Shown here: one piece after another, positions 16,899 through 25,565 of the stretch
How the letters are laid out: every line of letters starts with the position of its first letter
How positions within the stretch are numbered: the stretch's first letter is position 1
Assembly: GCF_003626655.1 (NCBI RefSeq)
Contig: NZ_RBAN01000004.1
Span: 372,001-436,000 of the forward strand
Direction of reading: 5' to 3'
Origin: Micromonospora costi
GTDB lineage: Bacteria > Actinomycetota > Actinomycetes > Mycobacteriales > Micromonosporaceae
DNA length: 64,000 nt
The notes under the pieces: generated by a model
The model's database searches: none
The model's input: the letters and a program-made list of their open reading frames with translations, nothing else
What the model was told of the DNA's origin: nothing
Position numbers and translations under genes: made by a program

Positions 16899-17861
16899 AT
16901 GCGCCGTCTCGTCATCAGTGCCATAGCCGCCGCAGCTCTGCTCACCGCCACCGCCGCCTGCGGCTCCTCGGACGAGGGTGGGTCCGCGGGCGACGGCGGC
17001 ACCACCAAGATCAAGGTCGGCGCCATCCCCATCGTGGACGTCGCCCCGCTGCACCTCGGCATCCAGAAGGGCTTCTTCACCGAGCAGGGTCTCGAGGTGG
17101 AGGTCGTCAACACCACCGGCGGCGCGGCCGCCGTGCCGGGGGTGGTCAGCGGCGAGTTCGACTTCGCCTTCGGCAACCTGGTCTCGCTCATCGTCGCCCG
17201 CGCGCAGAAGCTGCCCCTCAAGGCGGTCGCGGAGGGCAACTCCTCGACCGGCCAGCAGGGCAAGGACTTCGGCGGCATCGTGGTGCCGAAGGACAGCCCG
17301 ATCACCGGCGCCGCCCAACTGGCCGGCAAGACCGTCGCCGTCAACAACCTCAAGAACATCGGCGACACCACTGTGCGCGCCTCGATCCGCAAGGCCGGCG
17401 GCGACCCGACCGGCGTCAAGTTCGTCGAGCTGGCCTTCCCGGACATGCCCGCCGCCGTCGCCAACAAGCGGGTCGACGCCGCCTGGATCGTCGAGCCGTT
17501 CTTCACGGTCGCCCAGAACCAGGGCGCCAAGGTGATCGCCTCGAACTTCGTCGACACCGCGCCGAACCTGACGATCGCGGCGTACTTCACCACCGAGCGG
17601 ACGGTCCAGCAGAAGGCCGACCTCACCAAGCGCTTCACGGCGGCCATCGAGAAGTCACTGGCGTACGCCCAGGAGCACCCGGACGAGGCCCGGGCGGTGC
17701 TGCCGTCGTACGCGAAGATCGACCCGGCCGTCGCCGAGAAGATGACGTTGCCCGCCTGGTCCGGCCAGATCAACCGGGACTCGGTCCAGACACTGGCCGA
17801 CCTGATGCTCACCGACGGGCTCATCACCGAGAAGGTCGACGTCGGGGCGCTGCTCCCGTGA
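16899..17861 (+). CDS. NitT/TauT-family ABC substrate-binding lipoprotein
   Basis: A 320-residue lipoprotein with signal peptide and lipobox (TAAC, Cys near residue 21), anchored outside the membrane. The fold is that of SsuA/TauA/ThiY-like receptors: KVGAIPIVDVAPLHLGIQKG at the start, GLEVEVVNTTGGAAAVPGV, and VDAAWIVEPFF late. Such receptors bind sulfonates, nitrate or aromatic acids (e.g. phthalate in actinobacteria). It heads the operon with two permeases, an ATPase and phenylglyoxylate-degrading genes, so an aromatic alpha-keto or carboxylic acid is the likely ligand. GGGAG precedes the ATG. Confidence 0.85.
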   Translation: MRRLVISAIAAAALLTATAACGSSDEGGSAGDGGTTKIKVGAIPIVDVAPLHLGIQKGFFTEQGLEVEVVNTTGGAAAVPGVVSGEFDFAFGNLVSLIVARAQKLPLKAVAEGNSSTGQQGKDFGGIVVPKDSPITGAAQLAGKTVAVNNLKNIGDTTVRASIRKAGGDPTGVKFVELAFPDMPAAVANKRVDAAWIVEPFFTVAQNQGAKVIASNFVDTAPNLTIAAYFTTERTVQQKADLTKRFTAAIEKSLAYAQEHPDEARAVLPSYAKIDPAVAEKMTLPAWSGQINRDSVQTLADLMLTDGLITEKVDVGALLP

Positions 17862-18685
17862 CGTCGCCGTCCACCCTCGCCGCGCCGACCCGCAGGTCCC
17901 GGGCCGGCCGGCTGGCCGGCGGCAACGCCCTGCTGGGCGTGCTCGGCTTCGCCACCTTCCTCGCGCTGCTCGAGGCCGTGCCGCGCGCCGGCCTCGTCTC
18001 ACCGGACTACCTGCCGCCGCTGAGCCGGGTCGGCGGCGCACTGGCCGACCTCGCGGGCGAGGCCGCCTTCTGGACCGCGCTCGGCGACACCGTGCGGGGC
18101 TGGTTCCTCGGCCTCGCCATCGCGGTCGCCCTCGGTGTCACCGTCGGGTTCGTCATCGGCACCGTTCCGGTGCTGCGCGAGTTCACCGCCTCGACCATCG
18201 AGTTCCTGCGGCCCATCCCCTCCGTCGCGCTCATTCCGCTGGCGGTGCTGGTCTTCGGCACCGAACTGCGTTCCGTCCTGCTTCTGGTCGTCTACGCCTC
18301 GTTCTGGCAGGTGCTGGTCCAGGTGCTCTACGGCGTCCGGGACGTCGACCCGGTCGCGAGCGAGACCGCGCGCACCTTCGGACTGAGCCGCTGGGCACGC
18401 GTACGGCACGTCACCTGGCCGACCGCCCTGCCGTACGTGCTCACCGGCGTCCGCCTCGCGGCGGCGGTGGCGCTGATCCTCGCCATCACCGCGGAGCTCG
18501 TCATCGGCGCGCCCGGCCTGGGCAACGAGATCGGCATCGCGCAGTCCGGAGGCGCCGTGGCCCGGATGTACGCGCTGGTCGTCGTCACCGGGCTGCTCGG
18601 CGTGGCGGTCAACGTGCTGGCCCGGCGGCTCGAACGCTGGCTGCTGTCCTGGCACCCGTCCCTGCGCCGGGAGGTGGTGTCGTGA
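17858..18685 (+). CDS. NitT/TauT-family ABC permease 1
   Basis: A 275-residue inner-membrane permease with six predicted helices. The cytoplasmic coupling (EAA) loop reads ETARTFGLSRWARVRHVTWP, as in SsuC/TauC. Its GTG overlaps the SBP stop by four bases and its end overlaps permease 2. It should pair with permease 2 as a heterodimeric channel, which is less usual than the homodimer of this family. Confidence 0.85.
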   Translation: MTSPSTLAAPTRRSRAGRLAGGNALLGVLGFATFLALLEAVPRAGLVSPDYLPPLSRVGGALADLAGEAAFWTALGDTVRGWFLGLAIAVALGVTVGFVIGTVPVLREFTASTIEFLRPIPSVALIPLAVLVFGTELRSVLLLVVYASFWQVLVQVLYGVRDVDPVASETARTFGLSRWARVRHVTWPTALPYVLTGVRLAAAVALILAITAELVIGAPGLGNEIGIAQSGGAVARMYALVVVTGLLGVAVNVLARRLERWLLSWHPSLRREVVS

Positions 18686-19476
18686 GCATCCTCCGGCGCG
18701 TCACCCGCGCGAGCCTCGCGGCACTCACGCTGCCGGCCGCGCTGCTCGCCCTCTGGTGGATCCTCACCGCCGACAGCGAGAGCTACTACCTGCCGCCGCT
18801 GTCGGACATCCTCGCCGCCGTCGACGACGTGTGGCTGCGCTCCGGCCGGCTGAGCGCGGACGTGCTCCCCAGCCTGCTCCGACTGCTCGGCGGCTTCCTG
18901 CTGGCCGTCGCGCTCGGCGTGACGCTCGGCATCGCGATCGGGTCGTCCCGCCGGTTGCGGGCCTTCTGCGAGCCGGTGCTGGAGTTCCTCCGGGCCATCC
19001 CGCCGCCGGTGCTGGTGCCGGTGCTCATGCTCTTCGCCGGGATCGGCGACACGATGAAGGTGCTGGTGATCGTCTCCGGCTGCGTCTGGCCGATCCTGCT
19101 CAACACCGTCGAGGGGGTCCGCGCCGTCGACGAGGTGCTGGTGGAGACGGCCCGCTGCTACGGCCTGCGCGGCCCGTCCCGACTCTGGCACCTGGTGGTC
19201 CGGTCGGCCAGCCCGCAGATCGTCACCGGGCTGCGGCAGGGCCTGTCGATCGGGATCATCCTCATGGTCATCAGCGAGATGTTCGCCGCGAGCAACGGGC
19301 TCGGGTTCAGCATCATCCAGTTCCAGCGGACGTTCGCCGTCACGGAGATGTGGACCGGCATCCTGCTGCTCGGCCTGCTCGGGTTCCTGCTCGCCATGCT
19401 CATGCGGCTGTTCGAACGGCGGGCCCTCAACTGGTACTTCGGTCTGCGCCAGGCGCAGCGAGGGGGGAGTCGATGA
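18682..19476 (+). CDS. NitT/TauT-family ABC permease 2
   Basis: A 264-residue permease with the same architecture as the preceding one: hydrophobic helices and an EAA loop (ETARCYGLRGPSRLWHLVVR). GTG at 18682 overlaps the previous stop by four bases; the stop overlaps the ATPase ATG. Sequence divergence between the two permeases indicates an asymmetric channel rather than a recent duplication. Confidence 0.85.
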   Translation: MSILRRVTRASLAALTLPAALLALWWILTADSESYYLPPLSDILAAVDDVWLRSGRLSADVLPSLLRLLGGFLLAVALGVTLGIAIGSSRRLRAFCEPVLEFLRAIPPPVLVPVLMLFAGIGDTMKVLVIVSGCVWPILLNTVEGVRAVDEVLVETARCYGLRGPSRLWHLVVRSASPQIVTGLRQGLSIGIILMVISEMFAASNGLGFSIIQFQRTFAVTEMWTGILLLGLLGFLLAMLMRLFERRALNWYFGLRQAQRGGSR

Positions 19477-20312
19477 CCGTCATGAGCGAGACGCAGACCC
19501 AGTCCGCCACCCGCACCGAGGTGCTGCTCGACGTGCGCGGCATGCGGAAGGTGTACGAGGGCCACGGCCGTTCGGTGGAGGCCGTCCGCGACCTGACGTT
19601 CGCGGTCGCACGCGGTGACCTCGTGTGCGTGGTCGGCCCGTCCGGCGCCGGCAAGACCACCCTGCTCAAGTGCATCGCCGGCCTGCTCGCCCCGACCGGC
19701 GGCGAGGTGGTGCTGGAGGGCACGGCGGTCGACGGCCCGCCGCCGGGCATGGCGGTGGTCTTCCAGGAGTACGGCCGCAGCCTCTTCCCGTGGATGACCG
19801 TGCGCAGGAACGTCGAGCTGCCGCTGAAGCAGAAGAAGCTGCCGAAGGCGCGCCGGAGCGAGCTGGTCCACCAGGCGTTGGAGGCGGTCGGTCTCGCCGA
19901 CGTGCACACCGCGTACCCGTGGCAGCTCTCCGGCGGCATGCAGCAGCGGGTGGCCATCGCCCGCGCGATCGCGTACGAGCCGCACATCCTGCTGATGGAC
20001 GAGCCGTTCGCGGCCGTGGACGCGCAGACCCGCGCGGACCTGGAGGACCTGGTCCGGTCGCTGTGGCACCGCCTCGGGGTGACCACCCTGTTCGTCACCC
20101 ACGACATCGACGAGGCCGTCTACCTGGGCCAGCGGGTGCTGGTGCTCTCGTCCGCGCCGACGGTGGTGCTCGACGACATCGCCATCGACCTGCCCGAGGA
20201 GCGGGACCAGCTCACCACCCGCTCCTCGACCCGCTTCGCCGAACTGCGCGGGCAGGTCTTCGCGCAGATCCAGCGGGCCAAGCAACAGCGTGGCGCGGTG
20301 GAGCCGGCATGA
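19473..20312 (+). CDS. NitT/TauT-family ABC ATPase
   Basis: A 279-residue ATPase subunit. Walker A GPSGAGKTTLLK near residues 55-66, Q-loop FQEYGRSLFPWMTV, signature LSGGMQQRVAIARA, Walker B ILLMDEPFAAVD and H-loop FVTHDIDEAVYL are all intact, as in SsuB/TauB. AGGGGGGAG precedes the ATG, which overlaps the permease stop. It powers uptake through the two preceding permeases. Confidence 0.9.
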   Translation: MTVMSETQTQSATRTEVLLDVRGMRKVYEGHGRSVEAVRDLTFAVARGDLVCVVGPSGAGKTTLLKCIAGLLAPTGGEVVLEGTAVDGPPPGMAVVFQEYGRSLFPWMTVRRNVELPLKQKKLPKARRSELVHQALEAVGLADVHTAYPWQLSGGMQQRVAIARAIAYEPHILLMDEPFAAVDAQTRADLEDLVRSLWHRLGVTTLFVTHDIDEAVYLGQRVLVLSSAPTVVLDDIAIDLPEERDQLTTRSSTRFAELRGQVFAQIQRAKQQRGAVEPA

Positions 20313-21907
20313 CGACGGTCCGCGACGCCACCCTCGACGTCCTGCGCCGGTACGGGATGCACCGCATCTTCGCCAATCCCGGCTCGACCGAGGTCGCCTT
20401 CCTCGCGGACCTGCCGGACGACCTGGAGTTCGTCCTCGCGCTGCACGAAGGCTCGGTGGTCGGGATGGCCACCGGGCACGCCATCGCCACCGGTCGGCCG
20501 GCGTTCGTGAACCTGCACACCACGGCCGGGCTCGGCAACGCCGTCGGTGCGCTGGCCACCGCCCGGGTCAACCGGGCGCCGCTCGTCGTGGTGGTCGGCC
20601 AGCAGGACCGCCGGCACCTCGCCCTGGAGCCGTTCCTCGCCGGCCGCCTGGACGGGCTGGCCGGGCCGTACCCGGTCTGGGTCAACCAGCCGGCGCTCGC
20701 CCAGGACGTACCGGCGGCGATCCGGCGGGCGTGGCACGAGGCCCGGCAGCACCGTGGCCCGGCCATCGTGGTCGTGCCGATGGACGACTGGTCGGCGCCG
20801 ACGGACCCGGCGCTCGGGCTGGCCGCGCCGACCACCGTGCTGCGCGCCGGTCCGGAGGCGGACGCGGCCGCCGGTGAGGTGGTCCGGCTCCTGGACCGGG
20901 CGGCGAACCCGTTGGTGGTGGTCGGCGCGGGCGCCGACGACCGCCGCACCTGGGACGCGCTGGTGTCGCTCGCGGAGCGGATCGGCGCGCCGGTCTGGCA
21001 GGAGGCGTTCGGCGCCCGCGCCGGGTTCCCGCAGGACCATCCGCGCTTCGCCGGTCACCTGCCGGCCGGCCGGTCCCGGCTGCGTGCGGTGCTCGCCCCG
21101 CACGACGTGGCGCTCGTGGTGGGCACCGGCGCGTTCCGGCAGTACCCGTACGAGCCCGGGCCGCTGGTGCCCGACGGCCTCACGGTGGCCGTCGTCTCCG
21201 ACGACCCGGACGAGCTGCACCACAGCCGGGCCGAGCTGGCGGTGCTCGCCGACCCGGCGGCGTTCTGCCTCGCGGTGGCCGAGCAGGTGACGCCGCGGCG
21301 GGCACCGGCACCGGCGCCCCGCGCCGGGACCGTCGAGCCGCCGGCGGCCGGCGAGCCGATGCGGGCCGTGCACGTGTTCGCCGCGCTCGCCGAGCGGCTG
21401 CCCCGCGACGTCGTGCTGGTCGAGGAGACACCGTCGTCCCGGCCGGACCTGCACCGGCTGCTCCCCGCCCGGGAACCCCGCGGCTTCGTGAGCGCGGCCA
21501 TGGGCGGGCTCGGCTTCGCGCTGCCGGCGGCGGCCGGACTGCGGATGGGCGACCCGTCCCGGCCGGTCGTCGCGGTGCTCGGCGACGGCTCGTCCCTCTA
21601 CGGCATCCAGGGGCTCTGGAGCGCCGCGCGGTACGGCTGCGGCGTGCTCTTCGTCGTCCTGTCCAACGGCCGGTACGCCGTGCTGGACCGGCTCGCCGAC
21701 AAGGCCGGCGGGAAGGCCCCCTGGCCGGCCTTCGAGGACGTCTCGGTGCACGGGATCGCGCAGGCCCTCGGCTGTCCCGCCCGCCGGGTGGTCGACCACC
21801 CGGAACTCCTGGCCGTCCTCGACGAGGTGGTCCCGACGCTGGCCCACCGCACCGAACCGCTGCTGCTCGACGTGCCCGTCCGGGTGGACACGCGGTTCGA
21901 ACCCTGA
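20309..21907 (+). CDS. mdlC: Benzoylformate decarboxylase (ThDP-dependent)
   Basis: A 532-residue thiamine-diphosphate enzyme. Residues Ser26 (NPGSTE), Glu47 (LHEGSV) and His70 (NLHTTAGLGN) fall at the numbers of the catalytic residues of Pseudomonas putida benzoylformate decarboxylase, and a His in PHDVALVVG (near residue 265) aligns with its His281. The ThDP/metal motif is GDGSSLYGIQGLW...NGRY. It converts an aryl-glyoxylate to the arylaldehyde plus CO2. With pobA and pca nearby, 4-hydroxybenzoylformate is the probable substrate (inference). ATG overlaps the ATPase stop. Confidence 0.88.
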   Translation: MTTVRDATLDVLRRYGMHRIFANPGSTEVAFLADLPDDLEFVLALHEGSVVGMATGHAIATGRPAFVNLHTTAGLGNAVGALATARVNRAPLVVVVGQQDRRHLALEPFLAGRLDGLAGPYPVWVNQPALAQDVPAAIRRAWHEARQHRGPAIVVVPMDDWSAPTDPALGLAAPTTVLRAGPEADAAAGEVVRLLDRAANPLVVVGAGADDRRTWDALVSLAERIGAPVWQEAFGARAGFPQDHPRFAGHLPAGRSRLRAVLAPHDVALVVGTGAFRQYPYEPGPLVPDGLTVAVVSDDPDELHHSRAELAVLADPAAFCLAVAEQVTPRRAPAPAPRAGTVEPPAAGEPMRAVHVFAALAERLPRDVVLVEETPSSRPDLHRLLPAREPRGFVSAAMGGLGFALPAAAGLRMGDPSRPVVAVLGDGSSLYGIQGLWSAARYGCGVLFVVLSNGRYAVLDRLADKAGGKAPWPAFEDVSVHGIAQALGCPARRVVDHPELLAVLDEVVPTLAHRTEPLLLDVPVRVDTRFEP

Positions 21908-21951
21908 CTCCGCCGGCGTCCCCCGCGCCGCCCCCTCTCAAGGAGACCACG

Positions 21952-23412
21952 ATGACCCTGCTCGACACCGGCACCTGGCACGGCACGCTCTACAGCGACG
22001 GCTGGGTGGAGGCAGCCGGCGGAACGGCGCCGGTGCGCTCCCCCGCCACCCGGGACGAGATCGGCGTGGTGGGTGTGGCGAACGCCGACGACGTGGCACG
22101 TGCCTGCGCCCGCGCCGCCGAGGCGCAGCGGGCGTGGGCCGCGACCAGCTACGTGGAACGCGCCGCGGTGCTGCGCCGCGCCGGGCAACTGTGGGAGCGG
22201 CACGCCGCCGAGGTCGGCGAGTGGCTGGTACGCGAGGCCGGGTCGATCCCGCCCAAGGCCGGCGTGGAGACCGACACCGCGGCGCAGGAGTGCTACGAGG
22301 CGGCAGCTCTCGCCTCGCGCCCGCTCGGCGAGATCATCCCGAGTGCGCAGCCCCGGCTGAGCCTCGTACGGCGGATCCCGGTCGGCGTGGTGGGGGTCAT
22401 CGCCCCGTTCAACTTCCCGCTCATCCTGGCGATCCGCTCGGTCGCGCCGGCGCTGGCGCTGGGCAACGCGGTGGTGTTGAAGCCGGACCTGCGCACCGCG
22501 GTCGGCGGCGGGTTGGCCATCGCCCGCGTCTTCGAGGAGGCGGGCCTGCCCGAGGGGCTGCTGCACGTGCTGCCCGGAGGCGTGGAGACCGGGGAGGCGC
22601 TGGTCGCAGATCCGCACGTGCGCGTGGTCAGCTTCACCGGCTCGACGGCGGCCGGACGCAAGGTCGGCGAGGCGGCCGCCCGCCACCTGAAGCGGGCGCA
22701 CCTGGAACTCGGCGGCAACTCGGCGCTCATCGTGCTCGACGACGCGGATCTGGACCTCGCGGTCTCCGCCGGCGCCTGGGGCTCCTTCCTGCACCAGGGG
22801 CAGATCTGCATGACCACGGGCCGGCACCTGGTCCACGAGAGCATCGCCGACCGGTACGTGGCCGCGCTCGCCGAGAAGGCCGACCACCTGCCGGTGGGCG
22901 ACCCGGCCAAGGAACAGGTGGCGCTCGGGCCGATCATCGACGAGCGGCAGCGTGACAAGATCCACAACTTGGTCACGGCCAGTGTGGACGCGGGCGCCCG
23001 GCTCGCCGCCGGCGGCCGGTACGACGGGCTGTTCTACCGCCCCACCGTGCTCGCCGACGTCACCCCCACCACCCCGGCGTACGCGCAGGAGGTGTTCGGC
23101 CCCGTCGCCCCGGTGCTCACCTTCGCCGACCCGGACGAGGCCGTGGCGCTGGCCCGGGACACCGAGTACGGGCTGTCACTGGGCATCCTCGGCCGCGACG
23201 TGATGCGGGCCATGGCTCTGGCCGACCGCATCCCGAGCGGCATCGTGCACATCAACGACCAGACCGTGAGCGACGAGGCGGTGGCGCCGTTCGGCGGGGT
23301 GGGCGCCTCCGGCACCGGCTCCCGCTTCGGCGGCCCGGCCGCGAACGTCGAGGCGTTCACCGAGACGCAGTGGCTGACCGTGCAGGGCGACATCAGCCGG
23401 TACCCGTTCTGA
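21952..23412 (+). CDS. Benzaldehyde dehydrogenase (ALDH superfamily)
   Basis: A 486-residue NAD(P)-dependent aldehyde dehydrogenase oxidising an aromatic aldehyde to its acid. Cofactor and catalytic elements: PVGVVGVIAPFNFPLIL, SFTGSTAAGRKVGEAA, catalytic Glu in LELGGNSALIVLDDAD and nucleophile Cys in HQGQICMTTGRH, the XylC/MdlD/vanillin-dehydrogenase pattern. AAGGAGACCACG precedes the ATG. Directly after the decarboxylase it should take (4-hydroxy)benzaldehyde to (4-hydroxy)benzoate, which feeds PobA. Confidence 0.88.
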   Translation: MTLLDTGTWHGTLYSDGWVEAAGGTAPVRSPATRDEIGVVGVANADDVARACARAAEAQRAWAATSYVERAAVLRRAGQLWERHAAEVGEWLVREAGSIPPKAGVETDTAAQECYEAAALASRPLGEIIPSAQPRLSLVRRIPVGVVGVIAPFNFPLILAIRSVAPALALGNAVVLKPDLRTAVGGGLAIARVFEEAGLPEGLLHVLPGGVETGEALVADPHVRVVSFTGSTAAGRKVGEAAARHLKRAHLELGGNSALIVLDDADLDLAVSAGAWGSFLHQGQICMTTGRHLVHESIADRYVAALAEKADHLPVGDPAKEQVALGPIIDERQRDKIHNLVTASVDAGARLAAGGRYDGLFYRPTVLADVTPTTPAYAQEVFGPVAPVLTFADPDEAVALARDTEYGLSLGILGRDVMRAMALADRIPSGIVHINDQTVSDEAVAPFGGVGASGTGSRFGGPAANVEAFTETQWLTVQGDISRYPF

Positions 23413-23426
23413 TCGGGCGGACGACT

Positions 23427-24257
23427 GTGGCGGGCGGAATCCGGACCCCGGGCACGTCGGTGACGGCCCGGGTGCTCGCCATCCTCGGCGCGTTCGACGT
23501 GACCCACCCCGCGCTCACCCTCAGCGACCTCGCCCGGCGGACCGGGCTGCCGCTCGCCACGGCGCACCGCCTGGTCGGGGAACTGGTCGCCTGGCGGGCG
23601 CTGACCCGCGACGCGGACGGCGCCTATCGCATCGGCGTCCGGCTCTGGGAGGCCGGGCTGCTCTCGCCGCTGCACACCCGGCTGCGGGAGGTCGCGCTGC
23701 CGTTCCTGCAGGATCTGCACACCGCGGTCCGGGAGAACGTGCACCTGGCGGTCCGCGACGGGGACGAGGCGCTCTACGTGGAGAAGGTGACCGGCCACCG
23801 GGCGGTGCCGATCATCTCCCGGGTCGGTGGCCGGTTGCCGTTGCACGCCACCGGCGTCGGCAAGGCTCTCCTCGCCTTCGCCCCACCGGCGTTCGTGGCG
23901 GCCCACCTGCGACGGCCGCTGACCCGCTGCACGCCGTACACGATCGCCGAGCCCGGCCGGCTGGCCCGGGAACTGGCCACCGTCCGTGCGCGGGGGTGGG
24001 CGCGGACCAGCGAGGAGATGACCCTCGGTTCCTGCTCGGTGGCCGTGCCCGTACGCGACGCGGACGGCACGGCGCTGGCGTCGATCGGGGTCGTGGGGCA
24101 CAGCCTCGGCGCGGCGCCGGAACGACTGGCGCCGGCCCTGCGGGAGGCGGCCGAGCAGGTGGCCGCCCGGCTGGCCGACACGGCGGACGATCCGTACCCG
24201 ACGTTGCAGCACGCCATCGCGCTGCGCGGCCGGGCGGGCCGGCGGGCCGGCACATGA
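23427..24257 (+). CDS. IclR-family regulator of the importer/mdl operon
   Basis: A 276-residue IclR protein: winged helix in the first 80 residues (SVTARVLAILGAFDV, LTLSDLARRTGLPLATAHRL) and an effector domain with RENVHLAVRDGDEALYVEK and RLPLHATGVGKALLA. GTG at 23427, 14 bases after the dehydrogenase stop, gives a normal N-terminus; the ribosome binding site is weak. It sits inside the operon it probably controls and may bind the 16783-16816 palindromes or the one at 25458. Confidence 0.82.
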   Translation: MAGGIRTPGTSVTARVLAILGAFDVTHPALTLSDLARRTGLPLATAHRLVGELVAWRALTRDADGAYRIGVRLWEAGLLSPLHTRLREVALPFLQDLHTAVRENVHLAVRDGDEALYVEKVTGHRAVPIISRVGGRLPLHATGVGKALLAFAPPAFVAAHLRRPLTRCTPYTIAEPGRLARELATVRARGWARTSEEMTLGSCSVAVPVRDADGTALASIGVVGHSLGAAPERLAPALREAAEQVAARLADTADDPYPTLQHAIALRGRAGRRAGT

Positions 24258-25450
24258 GAGTGGCCGACGACCGGCCGCGGACGGGCGAGCGCGCGGGCAC
24301 GGCGGGCACCACCGGCCCGCTGGCCCTGCTCGGTGTGCTGCTGCTGGCGCTCAACCTGCGGGCCGCCATCGCGGCACTCGCGCCGCTGCTGCCGGACGTC
24401 CGCGCCGACCTGCACCTGGGCAGCGGCGCGGCGGGGCTGCTGACCACCCTTCCCGTGCTCTGTTTCGGGTTGCTGTCACCGTTCGCGGCGCTCCTCGGCC
24501 GCCGCGTCGGCGTCGAGTCCGCTCTGCTGGCCGCGATGCTCGCCATCGTGGCGGGCAGCGTGCTGCGCACGGCGCCCGGGTTCTGGTGGATGATCGCCGG
24601 CACGGTGGTCATCGGCGCCGGGATCACCGTCGGCAACGTGCTGGTGCCCAGCGCGGTCAAACAGGACTTCCCCGCGCGGCAGGGCACGGTCACCGCGTTC
24701 ACGACGGCGGCCCTGACCGGCGGGGCGGCCGTGGCGGCGGCGGTCGCCGCCCCGCTCGCGCACACCGGGCTGGGCTGGCGCGGCGCCCTGCTGCTGGTGG
24801 GCGTGCCCGCCGCCGTCGCCGCCGTCGCGTGGCTGCCCCGGGTGCGGCGCCGGCACGTGGTCCCGGTGGTGGCGGTACGCGGCGCCTCGGTGCTCCGCTC
24901 CCCCGTGACCTGGGCCCTGGCCGTCTTCATGGGCATGCAGTCGTTGACCTACTACGCGCTGCTCGCCTGGTTGCCGACGATCGTCCGGGACGCCGGGGTG
25001 TCGGCGGCCGGCGCCGGCTGGGCGCTGGGACTGTTCAACCTGCTCGGCATCTCGACCGCGGTGGCCGCGCCCGCGCTGGCCGCGCGGCTGCGCCGGCAGC
25101 GCGGGTTCGGCGTACTGGTGGCGGCCACCTGGGGCGCCGGCCTTCTCGGCCTGCTGGTGGCGCCGTCGCTGTATCTGCTCTGGGCCACCGTGACCGGCCT
25201 GGCCCAGGGCGCCGGGATCGGCCTCGCGCTGGCTCTGCTGGTGCTGCGCGCCGGGACGCCCCAGCGGGCCCGCGACCTGTCCGGGACGGTGCAGTCGGTC
25301 GGTTACCTGGTCGGGTCGACCGGCCCGCTGCTGGTGGGTGTGCTCCGGGACCGGTCCGGCGGGTGGGGCCTGCCCCTCGGCGCGCTGTGCGTGGCGGCGG
25401 TGGCGATGGCGGTGGCCGCCGTGGGTGCGGGACGGGACCGGACGGTGTGA
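24254..25450 (+). CDS. MFS transporter, CynX/NimT type
   Basis: A 398-residue, 12-helix major facilitator of the cyanate/nitroimidazole (CynX) group: LLALNLRAAIAALAPLLPDV in TM1 and GLLTTLPVLCFGLLSPFAA in TM2 are characteristic, and a short charged loop (RRRH) separates the halves. ATG overlaps the IclR stop by four bases, so it is co-transcribed with the aromatic genes and may import or export an aromatic acid. Substrate cannot be read from sequence. Confidence 0.82.
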   Translation: MRVADDRPRTGERAGTAGTTGPLALLGVLLLALNLRAAIAALAPLLPDVRADLHLGSGAAGLLTTLPVLCFGLLSPFAALLGRRVGVESALLAAMLAIVAGSVLRTAPGFWWMIAGTVVIGAGITVGNVLVPSAVKQDFPARQGTVTAFTTAALTGGAAVAAAVAAPLAHTGLGWRGALLLVGVPAAVAAVAWLPRVRRRHVVPVVAVRGASVLRSPVTWALAVFMGMQSLTYYALLAWLPTIVRDAGVSAAGAGWALGLFNLLGISTAVAAPALAARLRRQRGFGVLVAATWGAGLLGLLVAPSLYLLWATVTGLAQGAGIGLALALLVLRAGTPQRARDLSGTVQSVGYLVGSTGPLLVGVLRDRSGGWGLPLGALCVAAVAMAVAAVGAGRDRTV

Positions 25451-25457
25451 CCGGAGC

Positions 25458-25472
25458 TTCCACTGAGTGGAA
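25458..25472. promoter_or_regulatory. IclR-like operator upstream of pobA
   Basis: TTCCACTGAGTGGAA has perfect seven-base arms and a single central base. It lies in the 115-bp gap between the MFS gene and pobA, 94 bases before the pobA start, suggesting pobA has its own regulated promoter. Its half-sites differ from the GTTCN-type boxes near pcaI. Confidence 0.55.
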
Positions 25473-25565
25473 ACCGGGCGGGACGATCCGTCGCCCGTGG
25501 GGGCAGGCTGGTGCCCGGCGCGCAACGGCGTCGCGGTGTGCCGCGACGGGAGTGAGGAGGCACGG

